This document shows, in pieces, positions 23,175 through 32,540 of a stretch of 64,000 bases of DNA. The stretch is taken from NCBI RefSeq assembly GCF_004358205.1, contig NZ_SMYO01000001.1:248001-312000 (forward strand), written 5' to 3'. Numbering within the stretch: position 1 is the stretch's first letter; every line of letters starts with the position of its first letter. The notes beneath the pieces were generated by a model. The model saw only the letters and a list, made by a program, of their open reading frames with translations. It was not told where the DNA came from and searched no databases. A program made the position numbers and the translations under genes. This DNA comes from Bacillus salipaludis. GTDB taxonomy: Bacteria > Bacillota > Bacilli > Bacillales_B > DSM-18226.

Positions 23175-25946
23175 TTAGGCTAAATGTGTATAATTTTCTT
23201 TTACTACTTCTGCACAGCGCGGGCAAAGTGTTTTATGCTCTGAATCCTGGCCGACCTCTGGTGAGACAACCCAGCAGCGCTCACATGTCTCACCTTCCGC
23301 TTTGGTGACAACAATCGCTGCATTTTCAAGTTTAAGAGCATTTTCAGGTGCATCCTCCATAGAGCCTGCAACTTCAAAACCAGAGACAATAAATAACTGC
23401 TGCAAGCTTTCTTGAATCGAATCTAAAAGAGCTTTTGTTTGCTCATTTACATACAGAGTAACTTTTGCTGTTAACGATTTTCCAATTACTTTTTCATTTC
23501 TAGCTTCTTCTAGCGCTTTTAAGACATCATCCCTGAGTTTCATAAATGATGACCATTTTTCCTCTAAATCTTTTGCATTTGCATAATCTACGTATTCAGG
23601 AAGATCTGTCAATTGAACACTCTCCTCCTCAACATCAGGAATAAACTTCCAAACCTCATCCGCTGTATGAGAAAGAATCGGTGAAACCAATTTAGTTAAA
23701 GCAACCAATGAATCATACAAAACAGTTTGGATGGCACGGCGTTCATGATTATCTTTTGCCTCAATATATAGGACATCTTTTGCAAAATCCAAATAGAATG
23801 CGCTCAAGTCAAGTGTACAGAAATTATTTACTGCGTGATAAATACCGGAAAACTCATAATTTTCATATGCATTTCGGACATTTTTAATTAGCTTATTTAA
23901 TTTGACAAGCATAAATTGATCCACTTCTCGTAAGTTTTCAAAAGCAACCTTATCAGAAGCTGGGTTAAAGTCTGCTAAGTTTCCTAATAAGAAACGGAAC
24001 GTGTTACGGATTTTTCGATACACTTCGGCAACTTGTTTCAAAATGGCATCTGATACACGGACATCCGCTTGATAATCAACAGAAGCTACCCATAAGCGTA
24101 AAATATCAGCACCAAGCTGGTTCATAACCTTCGATGGAAGTACTGTATTTCCTAATGATTTACTCATTTTTCGGCCTTCACCATCAAGTGCGAAACCATG
24201 GCTTAGAACTCCTTTATATGGAGCTTTTCCTGTAACGGCAACAGCTGTAGAAAGTGATGAGTTAAACCAGCCGCGATATTGGTCGGAACCCTCAAGATAA
24301 AGGTCTGCCGGGCGGACTAAATCTTCTCTTTCTAGTAAGACAGCCTGATGGGAAGATCCTGAGTCAAACCAAACGTCCATGATATCTGTTTCTTTTGTAA
24401 ATGTGCCATTCGGGCTGCCCGGATGGGTAAATCCTTCAGGAAGCAACTCTTTCGCTTCACGTTCAAACCAAACATTTGAACCAAACTGGCGGAATAAGTC
24501 TGATACATGATTAATTGTTTCATCCGTGATGATTTCTTCCCCATTTTCTGCGTAGAATACTGGGATTGGTACACCCCAGACACGCTGGCGGGAAATACAC
24601 CAATCACCACGGTCACGCACCATATTAAATAGACGAGTTTCTCCCCATGCAGGAACCCATTTGGTTTCCTTAACCGCTTCAAGGAGCTCATTTCGGAAAT
24701 CTTTAATTGAAGCAAACCATTGGGCAGTAGCTCGGAAAATGACCGGTTTTTTGGTTCTCCAATCATGTGGATAGGAGTGTGTAATAAATGAAAGCTTTAA
24801 CAGTGCCCCTTCTTTTTCTAACGCTTCTGCAATCGGTTTATTCGCTTGATCGTAAAATAATCCTTCAAAACCAGGTGCTTCATTCGTCATATGCCCTTTA
24901 TCATCCACTGGACAAAGTACTTCCAAACCATATTTTTGACCAACATAGAAGTCATCTTCCCCATGGCCTGGAGCAGTATGGACACAGCCAGTACCGGCAT
25001 CTGTTGTGACATGCTCCCCTAACATAACTAATGAATCACGGCCGTACAACGGATGCGAAGCAATGATATTTTCTAGTTCAGAACCTTTTAGTTTTTGTAC
25101 AACAGCTGTTTCTTCCCAGCCAATTTCCTTTGTTACAGCTTCTAAAAGAGCTTCGGCAACTAAGTATTTATTTCCATTTGCAGTTACAACTACATACGTT
25201 AAATCAGGGTGAACAGAGATCCCTAAGTTTGCAGGAATCGTCCAAGGAGTTGTTGTCCAGATGACAATTTGGGTATCGGCATCAAGAACACCCTTTCCAT
25301 CTTTCACTTTAAAACCAACATAAATGGAGGCTGAACGTTTATCTTGGTATTCAATCTCTGCCTCAGCAAGAGCTGACTCACTGGATGGTGACCAATAAAC
25401 AGGCTTTAGGCCTTTATAAATATAACCTTTTTTCGCCATTTCCCCGAATACTTTAATTTGCTGTGCTTCATACTCCGGTTTCAGAGTGATATAAGGGTTT
25501 TCCCAATCACCGCGAACACCAAGACGTTTGAATTGAGTTCGTTGGTTATCAATTTGTTGTAAGGCATATTCAGTACAAAGCTTTCTGAATTCCGCAACGG
25601 TCATTTCTTTCCGCTTTACACCTTTATTGGTTAATGCCTGTTCGATTGGCAGACCATGTGTGTCCCAGCCCGGTACATATGGCGCTTGGAAACCGCTCGA
25701 TGATTTATAGCGAACGATAAAATCCTTTAAAATTTTATTCAGAGCATGACCCATATGGATATCGCCATTTGCATATGGAGGTCCATCATGAAGGACAAAC
25801 ATTGGACGTCCTTTTGTCCGATCATGTACTTTTGCATAAATATCAATTTCTTCCCATTTTGCCTGGATATCTGGCTCCCTTTGCGGAAGATTGCCCCTCA
25901 TTGGAAATTCAGTCTTTGGCATTAATAACGTATCTTTATAATCCAT
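23175..25946 (-). CDS. ileS: Isoleucyl-tRNA synthetase
   Basis: This 923-residue class I synthetase charges tRNA-Ile. The HIGH motif appears as [17 protein letters not shown] (about residue 58) and the KMSKS motif as [12 protein letters not shown]. The editing domain has [16 protein letters not shown] and [11 protein letters not shown]. The C-terminal zinc finger has two CxxC pairs (CERCW and CPRCAEV). It is the bacterial, mupirocin-sensitive type by its length and zinc finger. The ATG at 25946 has GGAGG at nine bases; a TTG five codons upstream overlaps the Shine-Dalgarno. Expression is controlled by the T-box leader at 26193-26467. Confidence 0.98.
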   Translation of the reverse strand: MDYKDTLLMPKTEFPMRGNLPQREPDIQAKWEEIDIYAKVHDRTKGRPMFVLHDGPPYANGDIHMGHALNKILKDFIVRYKSSSGFQAPYVPGWDTHGLPIEQALTNKGVKRKEMTVAEFRKLCTEYALQQIDNQRTQFKRLGVRGDWENPYITLKPEYEAQQIKVFGEMAKKGYIYKGLKPVYWSPSSESALAEAEIEYQDKRSASIYVGFKVKDGKGVLDADTQIVIWTTTPWTIPANLGISVHPDLTYVVVTANGNKYLVAEALLEAVTKEIGWEETAVVQKLKGSELENIIASHPLYGRDSLVMLGEHVTTDAGTGCVHTAPGHGEDDFYVGQKYGLEVLCPVDDKGHMTNEAPGFEGLFYDQANKPIAEALEKEGALLKLSFITHSYPHDWRTKKPVIFRATAQWFASIKDFRNELLEAVKETKWVPAWGETRLFNMVRDRGDWCISRQRVWGVPIPVFYAENGEEIITDETINHVSDLFRQFGSNVWFEREAKELLPEGFTHPGSPNGTFTKETDIMDVWFDSGSSHQAVLLEREDLVRPADLYLEGSDQYRGWFNSSLSTAVAVTGKAPYKGVLSHGFALDGEGRKMSKSLGNTVLPSKVMNQLGADILRLWVASVDYQADVRVSDAILKQVAEVYRKIRNTFRFLLGNLADFNPASDKVAFENLREVDQFMLVKLNKLIKNVRNAYENYEFSGIYHAVNNFCTLDLSAFYLDFAKDVLYIEAKDNHERRAIQTVLYDSLVALTKLVSPILSHTADEVWKFIPDVEEESVQLTDLPEYVDYANAKDLEEKWSSFMKLRDDVLKALEEARNEKVIGKSLTAKVTLYVNEQTKALLDSIQESLQQLFIVSGFEVAGSMEDAPENALKLENAAIVVTKAEGETCERCWVVSPEVGQDSEHKTLCPRCAEVVKENYTHLA

Positions 25947-26020
25947 TTTTTCTTCCTCCAATAAATATTTCTATTGAACAGATTAGACCATTTTTACAAT
26001 TGTCTCTGTTAAACATGGTT

Positions 26021-26149
26021 GTTGATTTCCGCTCCAGGCACTTCGCTTTCCGTGGGCGGTCTGGGGAGCCTCCACATCACTTTGCTCCTGCGGGGTCTCC
26101 CCTACCCCGTACTCCCACAGGAGTCTTCGTGCCTTCTGCTCCAATCAAC
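26021..26149 (+). repeat. Dispersed intergenic repeat, family A, copy 3, inside the ileS leader
   Basis: This copy runs from GTTGATTTCCGCTCCAGGCA to TTCTGCTCCAATCAAC and contains CTTCGCTTTCCGTGGGC, GGGGAGCCTCC and GGGGTCTCCCCTACCCCGT. Its terminal heptamers GTTGATT and AATCAAC are exact inverted repeats. It is transcribed in antisense orientation within the ileS mRNA, between the T-box terminator and the ileS ribosome site. Confidence 0.88.
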
Positions 26150-26192
26150 TTTGTTTAAAAATCAATATTGTTCTTTAATATTTCCTTACAAT

Positions 26193-26467
26193 AAAAAAAC
26201 CCTCTCATCCCAAAATAGGGACGAGAAGGTTTTCCCGCGGTACCACCCTGATAGACAAGTACATATATACCCATCCGCTTAACCATTCGTAACGTGAATC
26301 ATACGCCAAAGCCTACTAACCTTATATAGATTTTCAGCCTGGGACTCAAGGGTGATCTTCCAACTTTTCAACTTTACCGGGCTTTCACCCTCCCCGGCTC
26401 GCTAGAAAAAGCATCCGAAAAATTGTACTGTCCCTTTCATCGTCATTGTCCATACTATTTAATCTGT
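26193..26467 (-). promoter_or_regulatory. T-box riboswitch controlling ileS
   Basis: On the minus strand the leader has the T-box sequence TGGTACCGCG (26245-26236), followed by a terminator stem (26233-26201) and seven T residues. Upstream are the stem I features AGCGAGCCGGGGAGGGTGAA and, on the 3' side of stem I, an ATC isoleucine codon at 26356-26354 in GAAGATCACC, a plausible specifier. Uncharged tRNA-Ile would pair with the specifier and the T-box bulge and allow read-through into ileS. Confidence 0.94.
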
Positions 26468-26473
26468 TAGAAA

Positions 26474-26503
26474 ATTATATGCTATTAACTAAAGATTCGT
26501 CAA
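26474..26503 (-). promoter_or_regulatory. Sigma-A promoter of ileS
   Basis: TTGACG (26503-26498) and TATAAT (26479-26474) are separated by 18 bp on the minus strand, placing the transcription start near 26467, at the 5' end of the T-box. The -35 overlaps the end of divIVA. Confidence 0.85.
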
Positions 26504-27015
26504 GTTAATGAATCTTCTTCTTCGTGAACTTTTAGTTCGGTTGCATCAATTTCGTATTCCAATAAATGATCCCAATCATCTGTGTTCAACATATCGAGCT
26601 GGGCTTCAATTAGCATCTTAAATCTTGTGCGGAAGACTTTTGACTGCTTTTTCAAATCCTCAATTTCCATTGCAATTTTTCGTGCTTTAGATAGGGATTC
26701 GTTTACAATCCGATCAGCATTTTTCTCAGCCTCTTTAATAATCAGCTTAGCTTCCTTTTGCGCACTTCGTTTTACCTCTTCACCCGCTTCTTGAGCAATA
26801 ACAATTGATTTATTTAATGTTTCTTCAATATTTACAAAATGGCTCAAGCGTTCATTCATTTCATTTAAACGCTCTTCCAATTCTTTTTTCTCGCGTAAAA
26901 CTAATTCATAATCCTTTATTACTTGATCAAGAAATTCATTTACTTCATCCTCATCGTAGCCTCGAAAACCTTTATTAAATTCTTTATTGTGTATGTCTAA
27001 CGGCGTTAAGGGCAT
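26500..27015 (-). CDS. divIVA: Cell-division initiation / polar scaffold protein DivIVA
   Basis: This 171-residue protein binds negatively curved membrane at septa and poles. There it recruits the MinCDJ division inhibitor and, during sporulation, RacA. The N-terminal membrane-binding domain is typical: PLTPLDIHNKEFNKGFRGYD, then EDEVNEFLDQVIKDYE. It is followed by a long coiled coil to about residue 145. An acidic C-terminal tail ends the protein. It follows ylmH in the conserved ylm cluster. The start has an AGGTGG-like site. The identity is secure. Confidence 0.97.
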   Translation of the reverse strand: MPLTPLDIHNKEFNKGFRGYDEDEVNEFLDQVIKDYELVLREKKELEERLNEMNERLSHFVNIEETLNKSIVIAQEAGEEVKRSAQKEAKLIIKEAEKNADRIVNESLSKARKIAMEIEDLKKQSKVFRTRFKMLIEAQLDMLNTDDWDHLLEYEIDATELKVHEEEDSLT

Positions 27016-27099
27016 GATGCCACCTCCATCAATGTATGCGTCTGTATGTATAACATTATTAATTCGACAAGATTTTCGATTTTCCTGCTGAAATATAAA

Positions 27100-27873
27100 T
27101 TATTTTTGTTTCCCAACTTGTATTCGCCATTTTTCTTTCTTTGTTTTTCCATCAATTGACAAAATTTTCACTCTGCCGTGTCCGCGGACAGAGATTAAAT
27201 CGCCTTCTCCACATTCAAAGGAAGGGCTTTCGGTTAGAGTCCAGTTAACCTTAACTAAGCCTTGCTGAATCAGAAGCTGCGATTTTTGCCTGGAAAGATG
27301 ATGAATTCCAGACACTACCGTATCCAAACGCAAGGATGAAACTGTCATTTCACTTTCTACCCATTCATTGTGTACAGAAATTGCCTGATCAAGTTCTATT
27401 TCCTTTAATCGTACGGTGGCCCGCCCAATGGATTGCAGATTCATTTTAATATAATCACTAACTTCCTTTGAAGCAAAAAATTGAACTCTTTCTTCCTCAA
27501 ACAGAATATCTCCGAATTTCCCCCGCTTCAAGCCCAATGACATTAGTGTTCCTAATACCTTTGGATGTTCAATCGTCAAAAATTTGGAGGGATATACAAT
27601 TTCAAATAATGCAATTTGGAAATCATCAAGGGTCTCTGAAAAATAATCAGGAATAATTAGCGCTCTTTTTCTTTCAACGCCTAAATTACCGCCAAAGAGG
27701 CGGTATTGAATTGAACTATTTTCACCAATCAGGACTTTTAAAATATGCTGTTCCCTTGGATCAAGGAAATCCGTCAGCCTAGTAGAATAAGAGGATTCCA
27801 CATAATCCTTCCAATGTAATACCTGATCAATAAATTCCAGCTCTTCAGGCCGAAAATGCTGATAAATATTCAT
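27100..27873 (-). CDS. ylmH: S4-domain RNA-binding protein YlmH
   Basis: The 257-residue protein has an N-terminal domain with FRPEELEFIDQVLHWK and TRLTDFLDPREQHIL. Its C-terminal S4-like RNA-binding domain (about residues 175-245) contains RLDTVVSGIHHLSRQKSQLL and SVRGHGRVKI. In B. subtilis and Streptococcus, YlmH homologs associate with stalled ribosomal complexes, and the S4 fold suggests rRNA or tRNA contact. Earlier work in pneumococcus linked it to division. Here it is between ylmG and divIVA, as usual. Its precise role is not decided by sequence. Confidence 0.92.
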   Translation of the reverse strand: MNIYQHFRPEELEFIDQVLHWKDYVESSYSTRLTDFLDPREQHILKVLIGENSSIQYRLFGGNLGVERKRALIIPDYFSETLDDFQIALFEIVYPSKFLTIEHPKVLGTLMSLGLKRGKFGDILFEEERVQFFASKEVSDYIKMNLQSIGRATVRLKEIELDQAISVHNEWVESEMTVSSLRLDTVVSGIHHLSRQKSQLLIQQGLVKVNWTLTESPSFECGEGDLISVRGHGRVKILSIDGKTKKEKWRIQVGKQK

Positions 27874-27906
27874 AACCGTCTCCTAACTAAAGCGGTAAAA
27901 CCGAAA

Positions 27907-28170
27907 TTAAACAATCCAACTTTGCAATGCTCTTAGTCCTACCGGAGCATAATAGAGAACGAAAAATGCTGCCAATGGGGATAGATCCATCATGCCGATT
28001 GGAGGAATAATCCGTCTAAATGGCTCTAGGAACGGTTCACAAATTCGTGCAAGGAAAGAACCAATTTGCGAGCTGCTCATATTTGGGAACCAAGACATTA
28101 AAATATAAATGATTAGAATCCAACGATAAATTCCGATTAACTGAATTAATAGATTAAAAATTAAATCCAT
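27907..28170 (-). CDS. ylmG: YggT family membrane protein YlmG
   Basis: The 87-residue protein has two hydrophobic helices (about residues 4-24 and 60-82). Between them is the YggT motif with ISWFP-like MSWFPNMSSSQIGSFLARIC and EPFLEPFRRIIPPIG. The family is common in Firmicutes, cyanobacteria and chloroplasts and is linked to membrane organisation and division-cluster context, but the molecular role is unknown. It lies 6 bases after sepF and before ylmH. The assignment is firm by family and synteny. Confidence 0.92.
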   Translation of the reverse strand: MDLIFNLLIQLIGIYRWILIIYILMSWFPNMSSSQIGSFLARICEPFLEPFRRIIPPIGMMDLSPLAAFFVLYYAPVGLRALQSWIV

Positions 28171-28176
28171 TTCCGT

Positions 28177-28611
28177 TTACCACCTCGTATCCTGAAATTC
28201 ACTTTCCTTTACCAATGCTTCTGTAATATTACCGGACACTTCTACATTATCAGGTGTACACAAAAAAATCTTTTCGCCAATTTTTTGAATTTCTCCGCTG
28301 ATGGTATATACTGCACCGCTTAAAAAATCTACAATTTGTCTTCCCTGTTCACTATCAATGCGCTGCAAGTTAACGACAACGGCACGGCGATTTTTTAAAT
28401 GATCAGCAATCTCAGTCGCCTGAGAATAAGTGCGCGGTTCGACGAGTACAACCTTTGAAGACTTTTGTACACTTTGCAAGCTTACAACATTTTGAGGTTT
28501 AGCAGCTGGTTTGGGCTGTCTGACAGGCTGGACTTCTTCTACAATGTCCTCATTTCCATCAAATTCCTCATCTAAAAAGAAAAACGTTTTTAATTTTGAC
28601 TTTATGCTCAT
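28177..28611 (-). CDS. sepF: Cell division protein SepF
   Basis: This 144-residue protein polymerises into rings that bundle FtsZ and tether it to the membrane. The N-terminal amphipathic membrane-binding helix [16 protein letters not shown] is followed by a flexible acidic linker. The DUF552 core then follows (about residues 60-140) with [20 protein letters not shown] and [10 protein letters not shown]. Three tandem ATG codons occur at the start; the third (28611) is nine bases from AGGAG and gives the family N-terminus. It lies between ylmE and ylmG as in other Bacillaceae. Confidence 0.95.
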   Translation of the reverse strand: MSIKSKLKTFFFLDEEFDGNEDIVEEVQPVRQPKPAAKPQNVVSLQSVQKSSKVVLVEPRTYSQATEIADHLKNRRAVVVNLQRIDSEQGRQIVDFLSGAVYTISGEIQKIGEKIFLCTPDNVEVSGNITEALVKESEFQDTRW

Positions 28612-28623
28612 CATCATCCACTC

Positions 28624-29301
28624 CTAACCATCTTCGCCTACTAGTGCTGTTCCTATTCTTACCATTGTTGCTCCCTCTTCAATTGCAATTGCAAAATCAT
28701 TAGACATTCCCATCGAAAGCTCTGTACAAGGCGCATAATCTAGTTGAAGTTCCATGATTTGGTCCCGCAACTGTCTTAACCCGCGAAAACTATTGCGAAG
28801 CACGTTCTCATCATCGGTAAAAGGTGCCATTGTCATTAAGCCCTCAACCCGAATGTTTTTCAATGGCTGAAGCTGTATAATAAATTCAATTGCTTCTTCA
28901 GGTGTTAAGCCATGTTTTGATTCCTCTTCGGAAATATTCACCTGAACGAGACATTTAACTGGTTTCACTGCACGCTTATTGATTTCTTCTGCCAGGGAAA
29001 GTCGGTCCAATGAATGGACATATTCAACTTTATCGATGATATTCTTTACTTTTCTTGTTTGCAAAGTTCCAATAAAGTGCCATTTAGGCTTGTCCCCTAA
29101 CACTTCCCATTTCTTAAGAAGACCTTCATCACGGTTTTCTCCCAGATTTAAGATACCAGCTTCAACTGCTTCCATCGCTCTTTCCGTACTCACATATTTG
29201 GTAACGGCAATGACCTTTATTTCGTCGGGCTTTCGATTTACTGTTCGACATGCCTCTAATATTTGCTCATTAATATGTTCAAGCTTTGCTGCTACTTTCA
29301 T
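28624..29301 (-). CDS. ylmE: YggS/PROSC family pyridoxal-phosphate homeostasis protein YlmE
   Basis: The 225-residue protein has a single-domain TIM-barrel that binds pyridoxal phosphate, seen as [20 protein letters not shown] with the PLP Lys, [25 protein letters not shown] and [19 protein letters not shown]. Members buffer PLP and affect amino-acid metabolism. The ATG at 29301 is 13 bases from GGAG; a TTG at 29328 is also possible and would overlap ylmD. The location, ylmD-ylmE-sepF, is conserved. Confidence 0.93.
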   Translation of the reverse strand: MKVAAKLEHINEQILEACRTVNRKPDEIKVIAVTKYVSTERAMEAVEAGILNLGENRDEGLLKKWEVLGDKPKWHFIGTLQTRKVKNIIDKVEYVHSLDRLSLAEEINKRAVKPVKCLVQVNISEEESKHGLTPEEAIEFIIQLQPLKNIRVEGLMTMAPFTDDENVLRNSFRGLRQLRDQIMELQLDYAPCTELSMGMSNDFAIAIEEGATMVRIGTALVGEDG

Positions 29302-29308
29302 AATCGTT

Positions 29309-30127
29309 TTAGCTCTCCTTCCAACCAATGAAACTCATCATTCTTCCTGACCGTCCCTTATCACGACGATGGGAAAAAAATTCCCCTTCATCGCAACTGG
29401 AGCAAAAACCGGTCACGAGAATATTTTGATTAGGTATACCTGCCTTTATCAAAATTTGCTTGTTAAGCTCACGCAAATCTAATGAATATTGACCATCATT
29501 TACTAAATTATATGGCTTTTTTTCGACATCTTCTAGTGCTTTTTCTACAAAATCAATAACACGGTCATCTACAATATAACATTTTTCACAAATAGACGGT
29601 CCAATTGCCACAAAAATTTGGTCAGGACTAATTCCTTCCGCTTTAAACTTCATAATCATAGTGGCGGCTATTTCATTGACCGTTCCTTTCCAGCCGGCAT
29701 GGGCGGCTCCAATCAAATGTTTCTCCGGTGCAATAAAAAAAAGAGGGACGCAATCTGCAAAGCAGAGAGTTAATAAAATGCCCTCTTCAATTGTATAAAA
29801 ACCATCCGTCCCTTTAAACGAATGTTCATAAGCATCAGAACCTTTTCCTCGGTCCGCCTTTGTGATCTTTTGAATCACAATATCATGTGTTTGTTCAGCA
29901 CCAACCCATTGTTTCAAAGGGAATTGGAGCAGGTCAGCAACCTTCGCTCTATTGGAGCATACATGAACTGGATTGTCACCGACGTGAAACCCCATGTTTA
30001 GCTTTTCAAATTCCCCTAGTGAGTCCCCGCCTTTTTTGGTCGTAATACCGGCAACTAAACCGGGGAATTTCTCCATCCAGCTTTGTATTGTAAAAAATGA
30101 TTGATTTCCTTTAACAAATGAATCCAT
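29309..30127 (-). CDS. ylmD: Laccase-domain protein YlmD (purine nucleoside phosphorylase YfiH/LACC1 family)
   Basis: This 272-residue protein belongs to the family once called polyphenol oxidase or laccase-like, now known in several species to process purine nucleosides. Zinc/active-site motifs are visible: QTHD near residue 80, [38 protein letters not shown] and [17 protein letters not shown]. coli YfiH has also been tied to peptidoglycan quality control. It is first of the ylmD-ylmE-sepF run. The substrate is not predictable from these residues alone. Confidence 0.9.
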   Translation of the reverse strand: MDSFVKGNQSFFTIQSWMEKFPGLVAGITTKKGGDSLGEFEKLNMGFHVGDNPVHVCSNRAKVADLLQFPLKQWVGAEQTHDIVIQKITKADRGKGSDAYEHSFKGTDGFYTIEEGILLTLCFADCVPLFFIAPEKHLIGAAHAGWKGTVNEIAATMIMKFKAEGISPDQIFVAIGPSICEKCYIVDDRVIDFVEKALEDVEKKPYNLVNDGQYSLDLRELNKQILIKAGIPNQNILVTGFCSSCDEGEFFSHRRDKGRSGRMMSFIGWKES

Positions 30128-30201
30128 GATCTACCTCTTCTTTTTCCTATAGTTTAACATGAATAGTAAGATTGGTCACCGCAAGGATAACTTGGTGACA
30201 T

Positions 30202-30465
30202 TTAGGCTTCATCAGAGATTTTTTCTTCAAAGCCTTTATAACGGACCAATATTACATCCTGGCCAATTTTGATAATATTCTTCCATGGAATCACAATATC
30301 TTGATCCTTTCCAAAAAGGCCGAGGACCCTGCCGCTTCCGCTTATGACGACGGCTTCAATTCTTCCTGTTGATAAATTAATTTCAATATCCCCGATATTC
30401 CCTAGCCTTTTCCCATCTGAGACATTGACAACGTCTTTTATTTGAAAATCAGAAATTTTAACCAT
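30202..30465 (-). CDS. ylmC: PRC-barrel domain sporulation protein YlmC/YmxH family
   Basis: The 87-residue protein is a single PRC-barrel: VKISDFQIKDVVNVSDGKRL, IGDIEINLSTGRIEAVVI and WKNIIKIGQDVILVRYKG. YlmC/YmxH family members are small, widespread in spore formers and usually next to sigG, as here. B. subtilis YlmC is expressed in sporulating cells. The function is unknown. GGGAG lies before the ATG. Downstream is ylmD; upstream is the family B repeat and sigG. Confidence 0.9.
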   Translation of the reverse strand: MVKISDFQIKDVVNVSDGKRLGNIGDIEINLSTGRIEAVVISGSGRVLGLFGKDQDIVIPWKNIIKIGQDVILVRYKGFEEKISDEA

Positions 30466-30540
30466 CCTTATTCACTCCCATTTTTCTATATACTATAGAA
30501 AATATATGATAAAAAGATGGAATTTATTTTGAATTACAAA

Positions 30541-30797
30541 AGAAAAAGCGGAACCGCCTTAGGAACAAGCACAGCTTGTTCCTGTGATGATTATTCTAAG
30601 TAGTTTTCCTTAGTGATCAGACCCAACAGCTGCTTGCGGGCCTGACGGTGAAGTCGTTTTTTTGACTTCATCAGCATGCCTACAACACTGAATTTGCATC
30701 CTTGAAGGCATACGACGAGGTGAACGGCACTTTTTGAATATGCTTTGCCGAAGGAGCAGGATAGCGACCTAGAGGGGCTATGCACTGGAGCTAGACA
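30541..30797 (-). repeat. Dispersed intergenic repeat, family B, full-length copy
   Basis: On the minus strand it begins with GTCTAGCTCCAGTGCATAG and ends with GGCGGTTCCGCTTTTTCT, the same end motifs seen in shortened form at 42761, 47141 and 56640. The interior holds two strong hairpins: TGAAGTC / GACTTCA (30649-30670) and AGGAACAAGC / GCTTGTTCCT (30561-30583). A 64-codon open frame on the minus strand (30785-30591), starting MHSPSRSLSCSFGKAY and ending in a Lys/Arg-rich part, spans the interior but lacks a ribosome site. It fills the 361-bp gap between ylmC and sigG. Confidence 0.8.
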
Positions 30798-30826
30798 ATT
30801 AAATAAAGCTGCCCATTTTGGACAGC

Positions 30827-31606
30827 TTAATTTTGGATGTTTTTATTCATTTGTCGGATTGCGGCTTTCTCTAGACGAGAAACTTGGGCTTGAGAAATTC
30901 CAATTTCGTCAGCTACCTCCATTTGCGTTTTACCTTGGAAGAACCTTTTTCTTAAGATTAATTTTTCGCGGTCGTTTAACCTGCGCATACCTTCTTTTAA
31001 GGCAATCTCTTCTATCCAATGGATATCTTTATTTCGTTCATCGCTTAATTGATCCAATACATAAATCGGGTCGCCGCCATCATTATAAATTGGCTCGAAG
31101 AGAGAAACTGGGTCTTGAATCGCATCAAGTGCAAAGACGATTTCTTCATGGGGAACCTCTAAAACCTTCGCTATTTCTTCGGCAGTTGGTTCCCTGGACG
31201 TCTCACTCATTAGCCTTTCTCTAACTTGCAGGGCCTTATAAGCAATATCTCTCAGAGATCTGGAAACACGAATCGGATTATTGTCACGTAAATACCGACG
31301 AATCTCTCCAATAATCATTGGTACGGCATAGGTGGAAAACTTTACATTTTGACTTAAATCAAAGTTATCAATTGATTTCATTAGTCCAATACAGCCCACC
31401 TGAAACAGGTCATCAACAAACTCTCCACGATTGTTAAATCGTTGAATAACACTTAACACGAGTCGTAAATTTCCGTTGACGAGCTTTTCACGGGCAGTTA
31501 GGTCGCCCTCTTGCATTTGCTTGAAGAGTAATCTCATTTCTTCGTTTTTTAATACTGGAAGCTTTGATGTGTCCACACCGCAAATTTCAACCTTATTTCG
31601 AGTCAA
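30827..31606 (-). CDS. sigG: RNA polymerase sporulation sigma factor SigG
   Basis: This 259-residue late forespore sigma factor starts at a TTG (31606) nine bases after GGAGG and gives TRNKVEICGVDTSKLPVLKN, almost identical to B. subtilis. Region 2 is seen in DDLFQVGCIGLMKSIDNFD and VKFSTYAVPMIIGEIRRYLR. Region 4 helix-turn-helix is seen in MEVADEIGISQAQVSRLEK. The downstream half is also close to SigF, but the CGVDTSKLP tag and the position after sigE point to SigG. A sigma-F/G promoter is immediately upstream. Expected action: forespore after engulfment. Confidence 0.98.
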   Translation of the reverse strand: MTRNKVEICGVDTSKLPVLKNEEMRLLFKQMQEGDLTAREKLVNGNLRLVLSVIQRFNNRGEFVDDLFQVGCIGLMKSIDNFDLSQNVKFSTYAVPMIIGEIRRYLRDNNPIRVSRSLRDIAYKALQVRERLMSETSREPTAEEIAKVLEVPHEEIVFALDAIQDPVSLFEPIYNDGGDPIYVLDQLSDERNKDIHWIEEIALKEGMRRLNDREKLILRKRFFQGKTQMEVADEIGISQAQVSRLEKAAIRQMNKNIQN

Positions 31607-31644
31607 TCCTTTTTCCCTCCTCACAGGAGCTGCTGTACAAAAAA

Positions 31645-31673
31645 CAGTATCTCCTTGGGCAGGAAAAATATGC
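31645..31673 (-). promoter_or_regulatory. Sigma-F/sigma-G type promoter of sigG
   Basis: On the minus strand GCATA (31673-31669) is followed after 14 bp by GGAGATACTG (31654-31645). This fits the forespore consensus GYATA and GGnnAnAnTR. The start codon lies about 40 bp downstream. It implies that SigF initiates and SigG autoregulates, as in B. subtilis. Confidence 0.85.
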
Positions 31674-31775
31674 ACTTTTACTTGGCAGCTGATTGACCCT
31701 AATAGATCGAAAATCGTGCTTACATCCCGAAATTATTAGCTTTTTTGCTTAGAAAAATTTTCTTTTTTTCCAAAA

Positions 31776-32495
31776 CTAAACCATTTTATTGAACTCTTTT
31801 CTTAATCTCTTGATTATTCTTTTTTCAAGTCTCGAAATATAGGATTGGGAAATCCCCAACATATCTGCAACATCTTTTTGCGTTTTTTCTTCTCCATTTG
31901 TAAGACCAAAGCGAAGTTCCATAATTTGCTTTTCGCGATCTGTTAATTGATGGAGGGCTTTTGTTAAAAGCTTACGATCCACATTTGCTTCCAAATCCTT
32001 TGTGATGATATCATCATCTGTTCCAAGTACATCTGAAAGCAATAATTCATTTCCATCCCAATCAATGTTTAATGGTTCATCAAAGGAAACCTCTGATCTA
32101 ATCTTATTATTTCTTCTTAAGTACATCAGAATTTCATTCTCAATACATCTCGAGGCATATGTAGCAAGCTTAATTTTCTTTTCCGGGTTAAACGTATTGA
32201 CTGCTTTAATTAAACCGATGGTACCAATACTGATTAAATCTTCAATATTAATTCCTGTATTTTCAAACTTTCTGGCAATATAAACTACAAGTCTGAGATT
32301 TCGTTCAATCAAAATGGATCGTGCTGCTTTATCCCCGCCAGGTAATTTTTTTAAAAGCAGTTCTTCTTCATCTTTACTTAATGGAGGGGGCAATGCCTCG
32401 CTTCCGCCAATATAATAAACTTCGTCCGTTTTAAATCCCAATTTGATTAGTAGTTTATACCAGTAATAGGAAAAGCGTATTCTCCATTTTTTCAT
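31776..32495 (-). CDS. sigE: RNA polymerase sporulation sigma factor SigE (pro-form)
   Basis: This 239-residue mother-cell sigma factor is made as an inactive precursor. The hydrophobic/basic pro-sequence (about residues 1-28, [17 protein letters not shown]) is followed by [15 protein letters not shown], near which SpoIIGA cleaves in B. subtilis. Regions 2 ([19 protein letters not shown]) and 4 ([19 protein letters not shown]) are intact. It lies downstream of spoIIGA in the same transcription unit, with a separate sigG transcript after it. The identity is secure; the exact cleavage residue is inferred. Confidence 0.98.
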   Translation of the reverse strand: MKKWRIRFSYYWYKLLIKLGFKTDEVYYIGGSEALPPPLSKDEEELLLKKLPGGDKAARSILIERNLRLVVYIARKFENTGINIEDLISIGTIGLIKAVNTFNPEKKIKLATYASRCIENEILMYLRRNNKIRSEVSFDEPLNIDWDGNELLLSDVLGTDDDIITKDLEANVDRKLLTKALHQLTDREKQIMELRFGLTNGEEKTQKDVADMLGISQSYISRLEKRIIKRLRKEFNKMV

Positions 32496-32540
32496 GCAAG
32501 TTCCTCCTTCTAAAAATATGTTTTTCTGAGTATAGTAATA

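Noticed and set aside
25769..26282. Plus-strand frames opposite the start of ileS and across the T-box
   Set aside because: They are shadows of ileS, the repeat and the riboswitch; no ribosome site.
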